Assembly: GCA_046153875.1 (NCBI GenBank)
Contig: JBJXFE010000012.1
Location: forward strand, 60,340 to 124,339
Direction: 5' to 3'
Source of the DNA: JBJXFE01 sp046153875
GTDB lineage: Bacteria; Planctomycetota; Phycisphaerae; Phycisphaerales; UBA1924
Length of the DNA: 64,000 nucleotides
The stretch's first letter is position 1, and each line of letters opens with the position of its first letter. Positions 26,898 to 38,173 of the stretch are shown here, piece after piece. Both the position numbers and the translations under genes were made by a program. A model generated the notes under the pieces. The model was not told where the DNA came from. It made no database searches and was given only the letters and a program-made list of their open reading frames with translations.

Positions 26898-27464
26898 ATG
26901 GGCCTTGAAGCCGCACTGCCCGTGGACGGATTCCTGACGACGCAGCTGCGCCGCGTGGTCAACTGGGCGCGTCGGTCGTCGATCTGGCCGATCCCCTTCG
27001 CCACGGCGTGCTGCGGGATCGAGCTGATGGCCACGGCGTGCAGCCGGTTCGACATCGCCCGATTCGGGGCGGAGGCGATGCGGTTCAGCCCGCGGCAGAG
27101 CGACCTGCTGATCGTCGCCGGGCGCGTGTCGATCAAGATGATGCCCGTCCTCCAGCGCATCTACCAGCAGATGGCCGAGCCCAAGTGGGTGATCTCGATG
27201 GGCGCCTGCGCGTCCACGGGCGGCGTCTTTGATACCTACGCCGTGGTGCAGGGTGTGGACCAGTTCATCCCGGTGGACGTCTACATCCCCGGCTGCCCGC
27301 CGCGCCCGGAGATGCTGCTCGAAGGCATCATGGCGATCCAGCGGATCATCGACCAGGACGGCATCCCGCCGATGCAGGGCGGCAAGCGCGTGCCCCTGGG
27401 TCTCGCCCTGGCCCCGAACCACGCCGTGCGCCCGCAGCCGCTGGGCGTGGGCGTGCCTGGCTGA
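26898..27464 (+). CDS. nuoB: NADH-quinone oxidoreductase subunit B
   Basis: This 188-residue protein is the complex I subunit that holds the terminal 4Fe-4S cluster N2 beside the quinone site. All four ligand cysteines are present: C38 and C39 in ATACCGIELM, C104 in SMGACAST, and C133 in YIPGCPPRPE. The spacings 65 and 29 are the same as in E. coli NuoB. The N-terminus is shorter than in E. coli, as in many bacteria. GGGGAG lies before the ATG. No other nuo gene is adjacent: upstream is the YihY gene and downstream is the convergent asnS. The rest of complex I must therefore be encoded elsewhere, unless this copy serves another oxidoreductase. Confidence 0.93.
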   Translation: MGLEAALPVDGFLTTQLRRVVNWARRSSIWPIPFATACCGIELMATACSRFDIARFGAEAMRFSPRQSDLLIVAGRVSIKMMPVLQRIYQQMAEPKWVISMGACASTGGVFDTYAVVQGVDQFIPVDVYIPGCPPRPEMLLEGIMAIQRIIDQDGIPPMQGGKRVPLGLALAPNHAVRPQPLGVGVPG

Positions 27465-27488
27465 GTTGGTCTCGCTCCTCGCGCTCGA

Positions 27489-28970
<1,482 letters not shown>

Positions 28971-29075
28971 GCGGCCTCCTCCCTGGGGAAGAGGATCGTA
29001 GAGGGCAGTGGGGTAAGGCGGTGAATCAGGGACGCGACCGTCGGGGAGCGGGTCGTCCTCGCGCCGGTCGAGCGG

Positions 29076-29945
<870 letters not shown>

Positions 29946-29955
29946 AGAGTGCCCA

Positions 29956-29961
29956 AGTCTA
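29956..29961 (-). promoter_or_regulatory. Putative -10 element (TAGACT) before the pseudopilin gene
   Basis: On the minus strand TAGACT is followed by 10 bases and the ATG at 29945. The hexamer is identical to those before gltX, the DUF418 gene and nadB. No Shine-Dalgarno is visible in the short gap. Confidence 0.4.
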
Positions 29962-30011
29962 TCCGACCCGGGCCGGCCCGCAAGCCCCCGTCGGATGACC
30001 CGCGTGCGTAC

Positions 30012-31736
30012 CTACGACAGGACGCGGCGGGCCTCCGCCTCCGTCGTCAGCCCCCGGGCGGCCTTGTCGCGCGCGTCGTCCATCAACGTGCGGACTCCGG
30101 CCGCACGGGCCGCGTCGGCCAGCGACACGGCGTCGGCGCGCTGCGCCGTCAACCGGCGCAGCTCGTCGTTCATCGGCATGACCTCGTACACCGCCAGCCG
30201 ACCCTTGAACCCGGTGCCGAAGCAGACCTCGCACCGGCCCTCAGGCCCGTCGCCGCGCCCGACGCCCCGGCACGCCGTGCAGGTCCGCCGCAGCAGCCGC
30301 TGCGCGACCACGGCGAGGAGGCTCGACGTGACGAGATACGGCTCTACCCCGATGTCGATCAATCGCGGGATCGCGCTCGGCGCGTCGTTGGTGTGCAGCG
30401 TGGCCAGCACCAGGTGCCCGGTCAGCGACGCCTGGATCGCCAGGTCGGCCGTCTCGCTGTCGCGGATCTCGCCGACGAGGATCACGTCAGGGTCCTGGCG
30501 CAGCAGGCTGCGCAGGCCCGTGGCGAACGTCACGTTCCGTTTCGCGTTCACCTGCATCTGGCTGATGCCTTCGAGGTGGTACTCGACCGGGTCCTCGATG
30601 GTCATCACGTTGCGGCTCGCCCGGTCGATCCGCCCCAGGGCCGCGTAGAGCGTCGTCGTCTTGCCGCTGCCCGTCGGGCCCGTCACGAGGATGATCCCGT
30701 TGGGCTTGCCGATCAGCCCGACGAGATGGTCCTGCATCTCCCTCGTCATCCCGACCTCGTCGAGCGAGAGCTCCGTCTGGCTCTGGTCGAGCAGGCGCAG
30801 CACGATCCGCTCGCCGTAGATCGTCGGGATCACCGACATGCGGATGTCGATCTTGTGGCTGCCGATGCGGACGGTGGTGTGCCCGTCCTGCGGGCTGTGG
30901 CGGTTCGCGATGTCGAGCTCGGTCATCACCTTGAGGCGGCTGGAGATCGCCGGCGCGAGCGACAGCGGCGGGGCAAAGGCGTCGGTCAACATCCCGTCGA
31001 TGCGGAAGCGGATGATCAGCCGCGATTCCTGCGGGTGGACGTGGATGTCGCTGGCCCGCCGGCGCAGCGCCTCGAACAGGATCATGTTCACCAGGCGGAT
31101 GACGGGCGTCTGCCGCGCGAGCTGCAGCAGGTCGGTCGTCTGCCCCAGGGCCCCCGCGGCCGTGGCGATCGCGGACTCGTCGAGGGGCAACTCCTCGATG
31201 ATCTCGGTGACGAGGTCCTGCTGCTGCTCATAGCCGCGGTTGATGAGGTTGGCGACGGCCCCGCGCGGCGACAGCACCAGCCGCACCGGCATCCCCAGTC
31301 GGTCCTCGAGCATCGAGAAGACGGCCGGCTGCATCGGTTGAGCGGTGACCACGGTCATCGTCCGTCCGTCGCTCTCGATCCCGGCCAGGTGGTGGCGTCG
31401 CGCGGCCGAGGCGGGCACGACCTCGTAGAACCGCCCCGCGGACTCCTGACGCTTCGGCTCGGCGACGTACGCCAGCCCGGTGCGTTCGGCCAGGCGGGTC
31501 AGCGCCGTCTGCTCGTCCAGGGCCAGCAGCGAGAGCAGAACGTCCCACGGGTCCTCGTCGCTGCCGGGCTCCTGCGGGAACTTGCGGAGCTGCTCGGGGG
31601 GCACGCGCAGTGCCCCGAACATCTCGGCCACGCGCGACCAGTCGTCGGTGACAAGCGCGGCGCGCGCCTCGACCGCGCCGGAGCCGTTGGAACTCCGCCC
31701 GCGCACGAACCTCAGCAGTCCGCGTTCACCCGCCAT
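30012..31736 (-). CDS. gspE: GspE/PilB-type secretion or pilus assembly ATPase
   Basis: This 574-residue hexameric ATPase powers type II secretion or type IV pilus extension. The N-terminal GspE-N domain (about 20-170) is followed by the ATPase core: Walker A GPTGSGKTTTL with K359, an Asp box, and HSPQDGHTTVRIG and RMSVIPTIYGERIVLRLL before it. DPVEYHLEGISQMQVN and LRSLLRQDPDVILVGEIRDSETA (Walker B) follow, then the His box ATLHTNDAPSA. A zinc-binding C-terminal part has two CxxC pairs, CTACRGVG and CEVCFG, as in both GspE and PilB. GGAGG lies 12 bases before the ATG. The long octamer repeat and the gspD stop lie immediately upstream. Confidence 0.92.
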   Translation of the reverse strand: MAGERGLLRFVRGRSSNGSGAVEARAALVTDDWSRVAEMFGALRVPPEQLRKFPQEPGSDEDPWDVLLSLLALDEQTALTRLAERTGLAYVAEPKRQESAGRFYEVVPASAARRHHLAGIESDGRTMTVVTAQPMQPAVFSMLEDRLGMPVRLVLSPRGAVANLINRGYEQQQDLVTEIIEELPLDESAIATAAGALGQTTDLLQLARQTPVIRLVNMILFEALRRRASDIHVHPQESRLIIRFRIDGMLTDAFAPPLSLAPAISSRLKVMTELDIANRHSPQDGHTTVRIGSHKIDIRMSVIPTIYGERIVLRLLDQSQTELSLDEVGMTREMQDHLVGLIGKPNGIILVTGPTGSGKTTTLYAALGRIDRASRNVMTIEDPVEYHLEGISQMQVNAKRNVTFATGLRSLLRQDPDVILVGEIRDSETADLAIQASLTGHLVLATLHTNDAPSAIPRLIDIGVEPYLVTSSLLAVVAQRLLRRTCTACRGVGRGDGPEGRCEVCFGTGFKGRLAVYEVMPMNDELRRLTAQRADAVSLADAARAAGVRTLMDDARDKAARGLTTEAEARRVLS

Positions 31737-31773
31737 GCGTTCGCGTCGCCTCCGTGCCCGAAACCAACCCGCC

Positions 31774-31877
31774 GTCCCTTTGTCCCTCGGTCCCTTCGTC
31801 CCTTCGTCCCTTCGTCCCTTCGTCCCTTCGTCCCTTCGTCCCTTCGTCCCTTCGTCCCTTCGTCCCTTCGTCCCTTC
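31774..31877 (-). repeat. 13-copy octanucleotide repeat between gspD and gspE
   Basis: Thirteen 8-bp units run without interruption; eleven (units 3-13) are identical and the first two on the plus strand carry substitutions. On the mRNA strand the unit reads GAAGGGAC, which contains an AGGGA core like a Shine-Dalgarno. It begins 3 bases after the gspD stop and ends 37 bases before the gspE start. The same unit occurs within asnS. Confidence 0.95.
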
Positions 31878-31880
31878 CCC

Positions 31881-34466
31881 TCACGGTCCCGGCCTCACGG
31901 TCGGCGGCGCGGGCCTCAACCGCTGCAACTCGAAAATCTCGATGAACGCGGGCTGGAGCGCCGGCATCTCGAAGTTCAGCCCGACCTCGGACTGCGGCCC
32001 GCGCGTCAGCAGGATCAGGTCCGGGATCGTCGGCTCACGCAGGATCTTGGGCGTCAGGAAGATGTAGAGCGAGGTCTTCCGATCGGTCTTCCCCTGATCC
32101 CGGAAGAGGTGCCCCAGAAGCGGGATTTCGCCCAGCAGCGGGACCTTGATGACCGTCTTCGAGAGCGTGTCCACGGTCAGACCGCCGATCACCACCGTCG
32201 TGTCGCCCGGGATCGTGACCTTGTCGCCCGACACCTCGTTCGTGAGCCGCGCCGGCGGAACACCGCCCGAGCCGGAGCCCACGAAGCTGGACAAGTTGAC
32301 GTAGTACTCGAGCCGGACGAAGCCGCCTTTGGTGATCGTGGGCGTGACGGTCAGCGTGGTGCCCGCCGATTGGTAGTTTCCGAAGCTCGTCTGGGCGGGG
32401 TTCCCGGTGGACTGCGTGGTCGTGGTGGTCGGCTGCTCTTCCAGCGAGACGAGCTCCGCCGTCTCGTTGTCGTCGATGAGGAGCTGCGGCGACGAGAGGA
32501 TCCGCGTGTCCACGTTCTGCTGAAGCGCCGTGATGACGATCGGAACGTACTCGCTCTTGATGAGCGCGGCCGTCACGCCCAGCAGCGACGGGTCCACCGC
32601 TTTGCGGTCGAGCGCGGTCCCGTCCGTGCCCGCGCTGAGCAGCCCGGTGTTGAAATCGAGGATGCCCCCGGTGCCGTTCGCGTTGATGAGCTGGGTGTTG
32701 AACGCGAGCCGGAACTCGTCGCTCGCCGTCACCGAGACGATCTTGGCTTCCAGGTACACCTGCGGTCGGCGCAGGTCCACCTTCTCGATGAGCCGCGCAA
32801 ACTCGGGCTGGAGCTTCTGCGGCGCCTTCACGATGATCTGGTTGTTCTTGACGTCCGCGCTCACGTAGAGGTCGCCCTCGCCACCGCCGATCGGGCCGCT
32901 GCTCGAACCGCTCTCCCGGTTGCCGCGCCTCGCGCTCCCGGTGCCCAGCCCGGCGCCCGACTCACCGAACCCGCCCTGCTGTTCGGAACCGCGGGACCGC
33001 CCGCCGGTTCGCCCGCCCGTGTTCTGCGGCAGCAGCCTGCCGCTCGCCGTGCCGCCCGACGCCTCCTGGTTGAGCAGCAGCCCAAGGATGAGCTCGGTGA
33101 TCTCCCCGGCGTCCCCGTGGTTCACCGGGTAGGTCTGGATGACGATCTGGTCCTGCTCGGTGTCGAACTGCTTGATGATCGTCGCGAGCTGCTCGTGCTG
33201 CGAGGCCGTGCCGGCGTACAGCAGGATGCCGCGGCTTGTGTCCACGATAAGCGTGGGCCCCCCGGAGGGGGCCGAGGGCGTCTGACCCGGCATTCCCAGG
33301 CCGCCGGGATCGCCCAGCGTGGGCATGGTGCGTTGCCCCGGGGCCATTCCCGCGCCGCCTTCCGCTTCGGTCGGGGCCGACTCGACCTGCTGAATCCGCG
33401 CCAGCCCGCGCTCGCGCGCAATGTCCGCGATCGCGCTCGCGGCGGACCCCGCGAAGTACACGCGCGTCTCGAGGTTGTTGGGCACGTCGAGCACGGCGAG
33501 CACCGACTCGACCTCGGTCGCCTCGTCCGGCGTGCCGCGGAAGATCAGACAGTTGCCCTGCGCGTCGACGGTCAGCCGCTCGGGCAGGCCCGCCAGCCGC
33601 CCGCCGCCGCCCCCGCCCTGGACGATCTGCCCCTCGGGCGTCACCTGGATCTGCCCCGGCGTGGACGAGGACGAGCCCGGCGAGAGCAGCTCGATCACCC
33701 GCTGCCGCGCCACCGCCGCCGAGATGTGCTCCACCTCGAACCGCAGGAACTTCTGCTCGCCCCGCAGCGCGATGAACCGCTCGACCAGCTTCCCGACCTC
33801 GTCCAGGCGGCGCGGCGAGTCGGTCATCACGATCACGCCCAGGTCGTCCACGAACGAGATCCGCGTCAGCGGGCGGTCCGGCGAGGTCATCTGCTGCTGG
33901 ATCGTCTCGCGCAGCGCCGACGGGCGCAGCCCCGGCGTGGGGATGATCCGCGTCGTCGCCCCCTCGCCGCCCAGCGCCATCCCGAGCTTGTCCAGCGCCT
34001 GGATCGTGTAGAACCCGTCCTGGTGCCGCACGATCGCGAAGTTCTGCTGGTGGAGCAGCGAATCCAGCAGCGAGAGGAGCTGGTCCCGCGGCACTTCGAT
34101 CGGCGCGTTCACCACCACCGTGCCCGTGAGCGTGTCGCTGGCGACGATGTTGAGCCCCAGCACCGACGCGACGTACTCGACGAACGTGCGCAGCTCCAGG
34201 GGCTCGGACATCTCCGAGATCTGGATGACCTCGCCGCCCTCGGACCGCAGGACCGGGGCGGGGCTGCCCGCGGGCTGGATGAGGGTGCTCGGCGTCACGC
34301 CGGGCTGCGGGCGGGGCGGTGGAGCGTTGGCGTCCTCGCCCGTGGCGTCCTGAGCGTGCGAGGGGTTGGCGGTCGCGGCCAGGCCCGCGGCCAGCACCAG
34401 CAACGCAACGCGCCGCCGAACCCGGACAGCGGGCGTTCGGCGTGCGTACAGGGAGTCGATCCACAC
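31881..34466 (-). CDS. gspD: GspD/PilQ-type secretin
   Basis: This 861-residue outer-membrane secretin precursor forms the export or pilus channel. The start chosen is GTG 34466, preceded by AAAGG at a good spacing and TATAAA at 34491-34496. It gives a signal peptide (VRRRVALLVLAAGLAATANPSHAQ). The longer frame from 34667 has no family support. The N0-like domain has VLGLNIVASDTLTGTVVVNA. N1/N2-like modules follow with GVIVMTDSPRRLDEV, and there is a Gly/Ser-rich loop near residues 470-510. The C-terminal secretin domain carries VDLRRPQVYLEAKIV, ILSSPQLLIDDNETAEL and VPLLGEIPLLGHLFR. The gene heads the gspD-gspE-pseudopilin cluster. GspC, GspF and a peptidase are not in the window. Confidence 0.9.
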   Translation of the reverse strand: MWIDSLYARRTPAVRVRRRVALLVLAAGLAATANPSHAQDATGEDANAPPPRPQPGVTPSTLIQPAGSPAPVLRSEGGEVIQISEMSEPLELRTFVEYVASVLGLNIVASDTLTGTVVVNAPIEVPRDQLLSLLDSLLHQQNFAIVRHQDGFYTIQALDKLGMALGGEGATTRIIPTPGLRPSALRETIQQQMTSPDRPLTRISFVDDLGVIVMTDSPRRLDEVGKLVERFIALRGEQKFLRFEVEHISAAVARQRVIELLSPGSSSSTPGQIQVTPEGQIVQGGGGGGRLAGLPERLTVDAQGNCLIFRGTPDEATEVESVLAVLDVPNNLETRVYFAGSAASAIADIARERGLARIQQVESAPTEAEGGAGMAPGQRTMPTLGDPGGLGMPGQTPSAPSGGPTLIVDTSRGILLYAGTASQHEQLATIIKQFDTEQDQIVIQTYPVNHGDAGEITELILGLLLNQEASGGTASGRLLPQNTGGRTGGRSRGSEQQGGFGESGAGLGTGSARRGNRESGSSSGPIGGGEGDLYVSADVKNNQIIVKAPQKLQPEFARLIEKVDLRRPQVYLEAKIVSVTASDEFRLAFNTQLINANGTGGILDFNTGLLSAGTDGTALDRKAVDPSLLGVTAALIKSEYVPIVITALQQNVDTRILSSPQLLIDDNETAELVSLEEQPTTTTTQSTGNPAQTSFGNYQSAGTTLTVTPTITKGGFVRLEYYVNLSSFVGSGSGGVPPARLTNEVSGDKVTIPGDTTVVIGGLTVDTLSKTVIKVPLLGEIPLLGHLFRDQGKTDRKTSLYIFLTPKILREPTIPDLILLTRGPQSEVGLNFEMPALQPAFIEIFELQRLRPAPPTVRPGP

Positions 34467-34679
34467 GGCCTGGACCTTTCGCAAAGCGCCTTTATACCCA
34501 GTCGGGGCGCGCGCGGCCCGGACCAACCCCCCGTGTAATAGGTCGGCCAGACGGCGGCGCTCGGAAGATGTTTCCCCGCGCCGTCGCGCGCGGTCAACGG
34601 GTGCGACGGGGCGGCGAGGGAGCACCCGCATCGTCCCGCCACGCACGTCGGTCGACCAGCGGAGCACCGCCAGGACCGC

Positions 34680-35696
34680 TCACGCGGCCGCGGCGCGCGG
34701 GATCGACTCCAGAGAGGCTCGGAGCACCGCAATGATGGGGTCCGGCCCGCCCGCCTCGAGGGCCTCCACGAGCAGCCGCGCGTACCAGACCGCCCCGCCC
34801 CGCTCGTCCGGGTTGGATTCCGGCTGCTCCGCGGCGGTATCCAGGTGGGCAAGCTGCTGGGCGGCGCAGACCCGCCGGGCCGAAGCCGACGCCGTGCCCG
34901 CCATCTCCAGGTAGTAGCGGGGGAGCTTGCCCAGGGGCGACACAGGCACGGCACGAAGTGCCGCACACTCGTCCACGAGCTGCGCGACCCGATCGCCGAA
35001 GACGCGACCGACGGCCGAGCCCTGCAGCGAGCCGTCCTCGACGCCCTCAAGGATCAGGGATGTCACGGTTTCGTCCTCGCTCGAGCCGTGGCTCAGGAGC
35101 GTGGACGCGGCGGCCAGTCTTCGCGCCAGCGCGGTCCGGGCCTCGTCGCCGCCTTCTGCCAGGTCCAGGTCGCGCGCCGCCAGCGAGAGCGCCAAGCCCA
35201 GGCCCTCGTCGTCCCGCCGCTCGAAGCCTTGGACGGCGGCCTCGGTCCGGGCCCGAGCCGTTGGATTGGTCGCGGCTGGTACGGGTCGCGCGGGGGCCTG
35301 GGTGTTAGCCATCCGCGGGGCCGGCGGCGTCGCGGTCGCGCGCGCGGGCGCCGATGGAGGGGCGACCGGAGCGGCGGGCTTCGAAGCCGGACGTTGCTTG
35401 CCCACCGGCTTGCGCGCCGTCGAGGCCGCGGCTCGGGATGCGGGCGTCGTCATCGGCGCGGGCGTCACGGGTGCGGCCCGCTCCGCCGCCGCCGCGGACG
35501 TGTCCTGGACGGCCTGCTTCGCCTCGCGGACGATCCGCGTCGCCTCGTCGAACGACTCGAGCATCACCGCCACGCGGTCGTAGTCCGCGCTCAGCAAGTC
35601 GCCTACGCGGTCGATCCCCAGACGGTTCAGGGCCACGGCCTGCGCCGGAGAGACGCCGGGAAGCTCGCTGACCAGGCTGCGGTTCGTGATGGGCAT
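34680..35696 (-). CDS. Helix-hairpin-helix protein with degenerate RelA/SpoT-type HD domain
   Basis: This is a 338-residue protein starting at ATG 35696, eight bases after GGAG. Residues about 8-45 (VSELPGVSPAQAVALNRLGI then RVGDLLSADYDRV) are a helix-hairpin-helix/DUF4332-like element. A Pro/Ala-rich linker follows (about 70-150). The C-terminal half (about 170-330) runs TSLILEGVEDGSLQGSAVGR and VFGDRVAQLVDECAAL. It has the pattern of the RelA/SpoT HD domain (ALLHDVVEDT ... FG..VA.LV), but the HD pair is Leu-Glu and the later KLADRLHNM segment reads AAQQLAHLD. A ppGpp hydrolase activity is therefore unlikely; a regulatory or structural remnant is more plausible. It lies about 210 bases upstream of gspD on the same strand. 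Confidence 0.65.
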   Translation of the reverse strand: MPITNRSLVSELPGVSPAQAVALNRLGIDRVGDLLSADYDRVAVMLESFDEATRIVREAKQAVQDTSAAAAERAAPVTPAPMTTPASRAAASTARKPVGKQRPASKPAAPVAPPSAPARATATPPAPRMANTQAPARPVPAATNPTARARTEAAVQGFERRDDEGLGLALSLAARDLDLAEGGDEARTALARRLAAASTLLSHGSSEDETVTSLILEGVEDGSLQGSAVGRVFGDRVAQLVDECAALRAVPVSPLGKLPRYYLEMAGTASASARRVCAAQQLAHLDTAAEQPESNPDERGGAVWYARLLVEALEAGGPDPIIAVLRASLESIPRAAAA

Positions 35697-35883
35697 GGGC
35701 GGAACTCCGCGGCCGCCCCGGCGCGGGGCCTCGCCGACCGCGTTGAATCGGCGCGATCCGCCGCAGGGTTCACCGCCTTCCCCACGCCCGGCGAGCCGCA
35801 CCACCGACGCCTTCGGCGCACCACGCACGGACGCACGCCGCTCGCCCGCGGCGCGCCCGTGCCGATCGGTTCTCGGACCGCGC

Positions 35884-36876
35884 TCAGCCCACGCGCCCCG
35901 CGTACGACGCGAACGCCTCGCGGAACGGGCGCGGCTCGAACCCCAGGTGCGCGCGGGCCTTGGCCGTCGAGGCTGTCGAGTCCGTCGCGCCCATCACCGC
36001 CATGCCGGCGTCGAAGGGCAGCAGCGAGCCGAAGCCGAGCTTGCCAGCGACGAACGCGAAGGCCGCGGCGGGTTCGGAGGGGACCGGGCGCGGCTCGATG
36101 TCCTCGTTCCCGCCGGGCAGCGCGTCGCGCAGCGTCCGAAGCAGGTCGGGCCACGTGAACACGTCCGGCCCGGCCAGGTTGTACGTCTCGCCGACGGCCT
36201 CGGACCGATCGAGCGACTCCGCGGCCGCGCGGGCCACGTCCTCGACCGCCACCGGTTGCACCCGCGGCGTGATCCGGTTGATCGCCGCCAGCGGTACCTC
36301 GTGTGTGCTCAACTCGCCGCGCGTGAAGTACGGCATGAAGATCCAAGGGGAGTGCGAGCCGCGCGCCCAGCCCGCGGCGACCCGGATAAACTCGCCGTCC
36401 ACACCGTGGATCAGGCTCGGCCGCAGGATGGTCCAGTCGAGGCCCGACCGCCGCACGGTCTGCTCGGCCTCCCATTTAGTCTTCTGGTACGCGGTCCGTA
36501 CCTCGTCGTGGACGCCCAGGGCCGAGATGTGGACGAGCCGCGTCACGGAGTACGTGCGGCACGCGGCGAGGAGGACGCGCGTCACGTCCGCGTGCACGCG
36601 CTGAAACGTCTGCCCATTCCCGGACTCGCGGAGCAGGCCGACCGCGTGAATGCACGCATCGGAGCCATGGAGAAGTTCGCGCAGCGCGTCGGCATGGAAC
36701 AGGTCGCCCTCGACGACCTTCAGCCGGTCCCCGGCGTCGCTCGGGAGCGCCCCCCGGGTCTTGCCGCGATCGCGGACCAGGGCGCGGACCGTGTGCCCGC
36801 GGGAAAGCAGTTCACGCGCGATAGCGCGACCCAGAAAGCCAGTGGCGCCGGTGAGGGCGATGGTGCGGGGAGTCAT
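35884..36876 (-). CDS. NAD(P)-binding epimerase/NDUFA9-like SDR protein
   Basis: This 330-residue extended short-chain dehydrogenase-like protein has a Rossmann motif TGATGFLGRAIA (residues 9-20), VRALVRDRGK after it, and GDLFHADAL. IHAVGLLRE and YQKTKWEAEQTVRRSGLDWT follow, then ILRPSLIHG near residue 155. The Tyr-x-x-x-Lys pair is present as YQKTK. This pattern fits the atypical SDR group related to complex I assembly subunit NDUFA9 and similar bacterial proteins; substrate and role are unknown. The start ATG is 9 bases after the stop of the DUF418 gene on the same strand, so the two probably form an operon. A TAAGCT hexamer overlaps the upstream stop codon. Confidence 0.82.
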   Translation of the reverse strand: MTPRTIALTGATGFLGRAIARELLSRGHTVRALVRDRGKTRGALPSDAGDRLKVVEGDLFHADALRELLHGSDACIHAVGLLRESGNGQTFQRVHADVTRVLLAACRTYSVTRLVHISALGVHDEVRTAYQKTKWEAEQTVRRSGLDWTILRPSLIHGVDGEFIRVAAGWARGSHSPWIFMPYFTRGELSTHEVPLAAINRITPRVQPVAVEDVARAAAESLDRSEAVGETYNLAGPDVFTWPDLLRTLRDALPGGNEDIEPRPVPSEPAAAFAFVAGKLGFGSLLPFDAGMAVMGATDSTASTAKARAHLGFEPRPFREAFASYAGRVG

Positions 36877-36885
36877 GGCAAGAGC

Positions 36886-38127
36886 TTACGCCGACTCGAA
36901 CTCTCGGCGCATGGGCTGCCTTCTCCAGTACGTCAGCGACCGCCACAGCCACTCCGCGGGCCCGAACCGGAATCGGGCCAGCCACCACGGGCTGATCGCG
37001 AGCTGGAACGCCCAGATCGCCGCGACGACGCCGAGCTGCTCGAAGTAATCGAGCTTCCCCGCGAGGCCGAAGCCACAGCCCAGGAACAAGACCGACGTGA
37101 TGATGCTCTGGGAGAGGTAGTTCGTGAACGCCATGCGCCCGACCGCCCCGAGGCCCAGCCGCAGCCACCCGAGCGCGCCGAGCTTGACCAGCAGGATCAA
37201 CCCGGCTGCGTAGCCGATCGACGCGAGCACCGCCCCGACGTAGTTCCAGGTGTCCGGGTAGACGCGGTCGGGCATGGCGTACTTCACAGCCTCCAGGCCG
37301 CGGACGTACTGCCACGACATCAACAGTCCCACGGGGATGCATACCGCGGCCGTCACGGCGTACGTCCGAACGGATCGCCTCCCGTCGAGGAACCCGAGCT
37401 TGTACAGCCCCATGCCCAGCAGCATCATGCCGCCGCATCGCCACAGGAAGAACATCAGGAAGACAAAGGTCTGGACGGCGATCACCCCCGGGGCACGGTG
37501 GGCGACACTGTCCAGGTAGGAGCCCTGCATCCGCCCGACCTGCTCCAGCGCCTGCTCGCGCGTCGGCATCCACTCCTTCAGTCGCTCGGCCCGGGCCTCC
37601 TCGGGCATGTGCGGCCAGCTCGACGCGAACCCGATCCAGATGAGCGCGCCGATCCCCAGGAACGCGCCCGCGATCAGCAGCAGCGCCCACGCCGGCAGCC
37701 GCCGCACCCACCACAGGAACAGCAGCCCGCACAGCGCGTACGGCACGAGGATGTCCCCGTCCCAGATCAGGTACCCATGGACCATCCCGATCGCCAGCAG
37801 CCACGCCATGCGCCGGAACCACAGACCGCGGGGAGGCCGGCCGGTCGGCGTCGGCTTCGCGGCGTAGAGCAGCACGCCCGCGCCGAAGAGCATCGAGAAG
37901 AGCCCCATCATCTTCAGGTCGAAGACGATGCTCGTGAAGACGTACGCCGCGCGGCTCGCACCCTCGTAGTCGAAGAGCGCGTAGGGGTACATGTACGCGC
38001 TGAACGGGGCGGCCATCGCCCGGATGTTCATCGCCAGGATTCCCAGCAGCGCGAACCCGCGCAGCACGTCAAGGGTTTCGAGACGGTCGGGGGCCGCGAC
38101 GGGGGAGAGCGGGGCAGGAGTGGACAT
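36886..38127 (-). CDS. DUF418/YeiB-like membrane protein
   Basis: This 413-residue polytopic protein has about ten membrane helices. The YeiB/DUF418 signatures are RLETLDVLRGFALLGILAMN near the N-terminus, DLKMMGLFSMLFGAGVLLY, WFRRMAWLLAIGMVHGYLIW and DGDILVPYALCGLLF. The C-terminal DUF418 domain has GAVGRMAFTNYLSQSIITS and FGPAEWLWRSLTYW. The family is related to acyltransferase-like membrane proteins, and no substrate is established. The ATG at 38127 is preferred to the longer frame because the 79 codons before it are arginine/cysteine-rich and unlike protein. The start also lies 8 bases after a TAGACT hexamer. The epimerase gene follows 9 bases later. The gene diverges from gltX. Confidence 0.85.
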   Translation of the reverse strand: MSTPAPLSPVAAPDRLETLDVLRGFALLGILAMNIRAMAAPFSAYMYPYALFDYEGASRAAYVFTSIVFDLKMMGLFSMLFGAGVLLYAAKPTPTGRPPRGLWFRRMAWLLAIGMVHGYLIWDGDILVPYALCGLLFLWWVRRLPAWALLLIAGAFLGIGALIWIGFASSWPHMPEEARAERLKEWMPTREQALEQVGRMQGSYLDSVAHRAPGVIAVQTFVFLMFFLWRCGGMMLLGMGLYKLGFLDGRRSVRTYAVTAAVCIPVGLLMSWQYVRGLEAVKYAMPDRVYPDTWNYVGAVLASIGYAAGLILLVKLGALGWLRLGLGAVGRMAFTNYLSQSIITSVLFLGCGFGLAGKLDYFEQLGVVAAIWAFQLAISPWWLARFRFGPAEWLWRSLTYWRRQPMRREFESA

Positions 38128-38135
38128 GGGGCGGC

Positions 38136-38165
38136 AGTCTACTTCACGCAGGCTGGGCGTAGACT
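38136..38165. promoter_or_regulatory. Divergent TAGACT -10 elements for the DUF418 gene and gltX
   Basis: AGTCTA at 38136-38141 is TAGACT on the minus strand, 8 bases before the ATG at 38127. TAGACT at 38160-38165 on the plus strand is 8 bases before the ATG at 38174. The two genes start 46 bases apart and share one short control region. Neither has a Shine-Dalgarno in the gap. Confidence 0.5.
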
Positions 38166-38173
38166 CCCGCCTT

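Noticed and set aside
31774..31877. The octamer array as a possible CRISPR
   Set aside because: The units are 8 bp with no spacers, and no cas genes are present.
34467..34667. Upstream extension of gspD
   Set aside because: It places 67 basic residues before a normal signal peptide. GTG 34466 has AAAGG at a good spacing.
36883..36888. TAAGCT as a separate leaderless promoter of the epimerase gene
   Set aside because: It overlaps the stop codon of the DUF418 gene, so the match may be accidental. A shared operon with a 9-base gap explains the arrangement.
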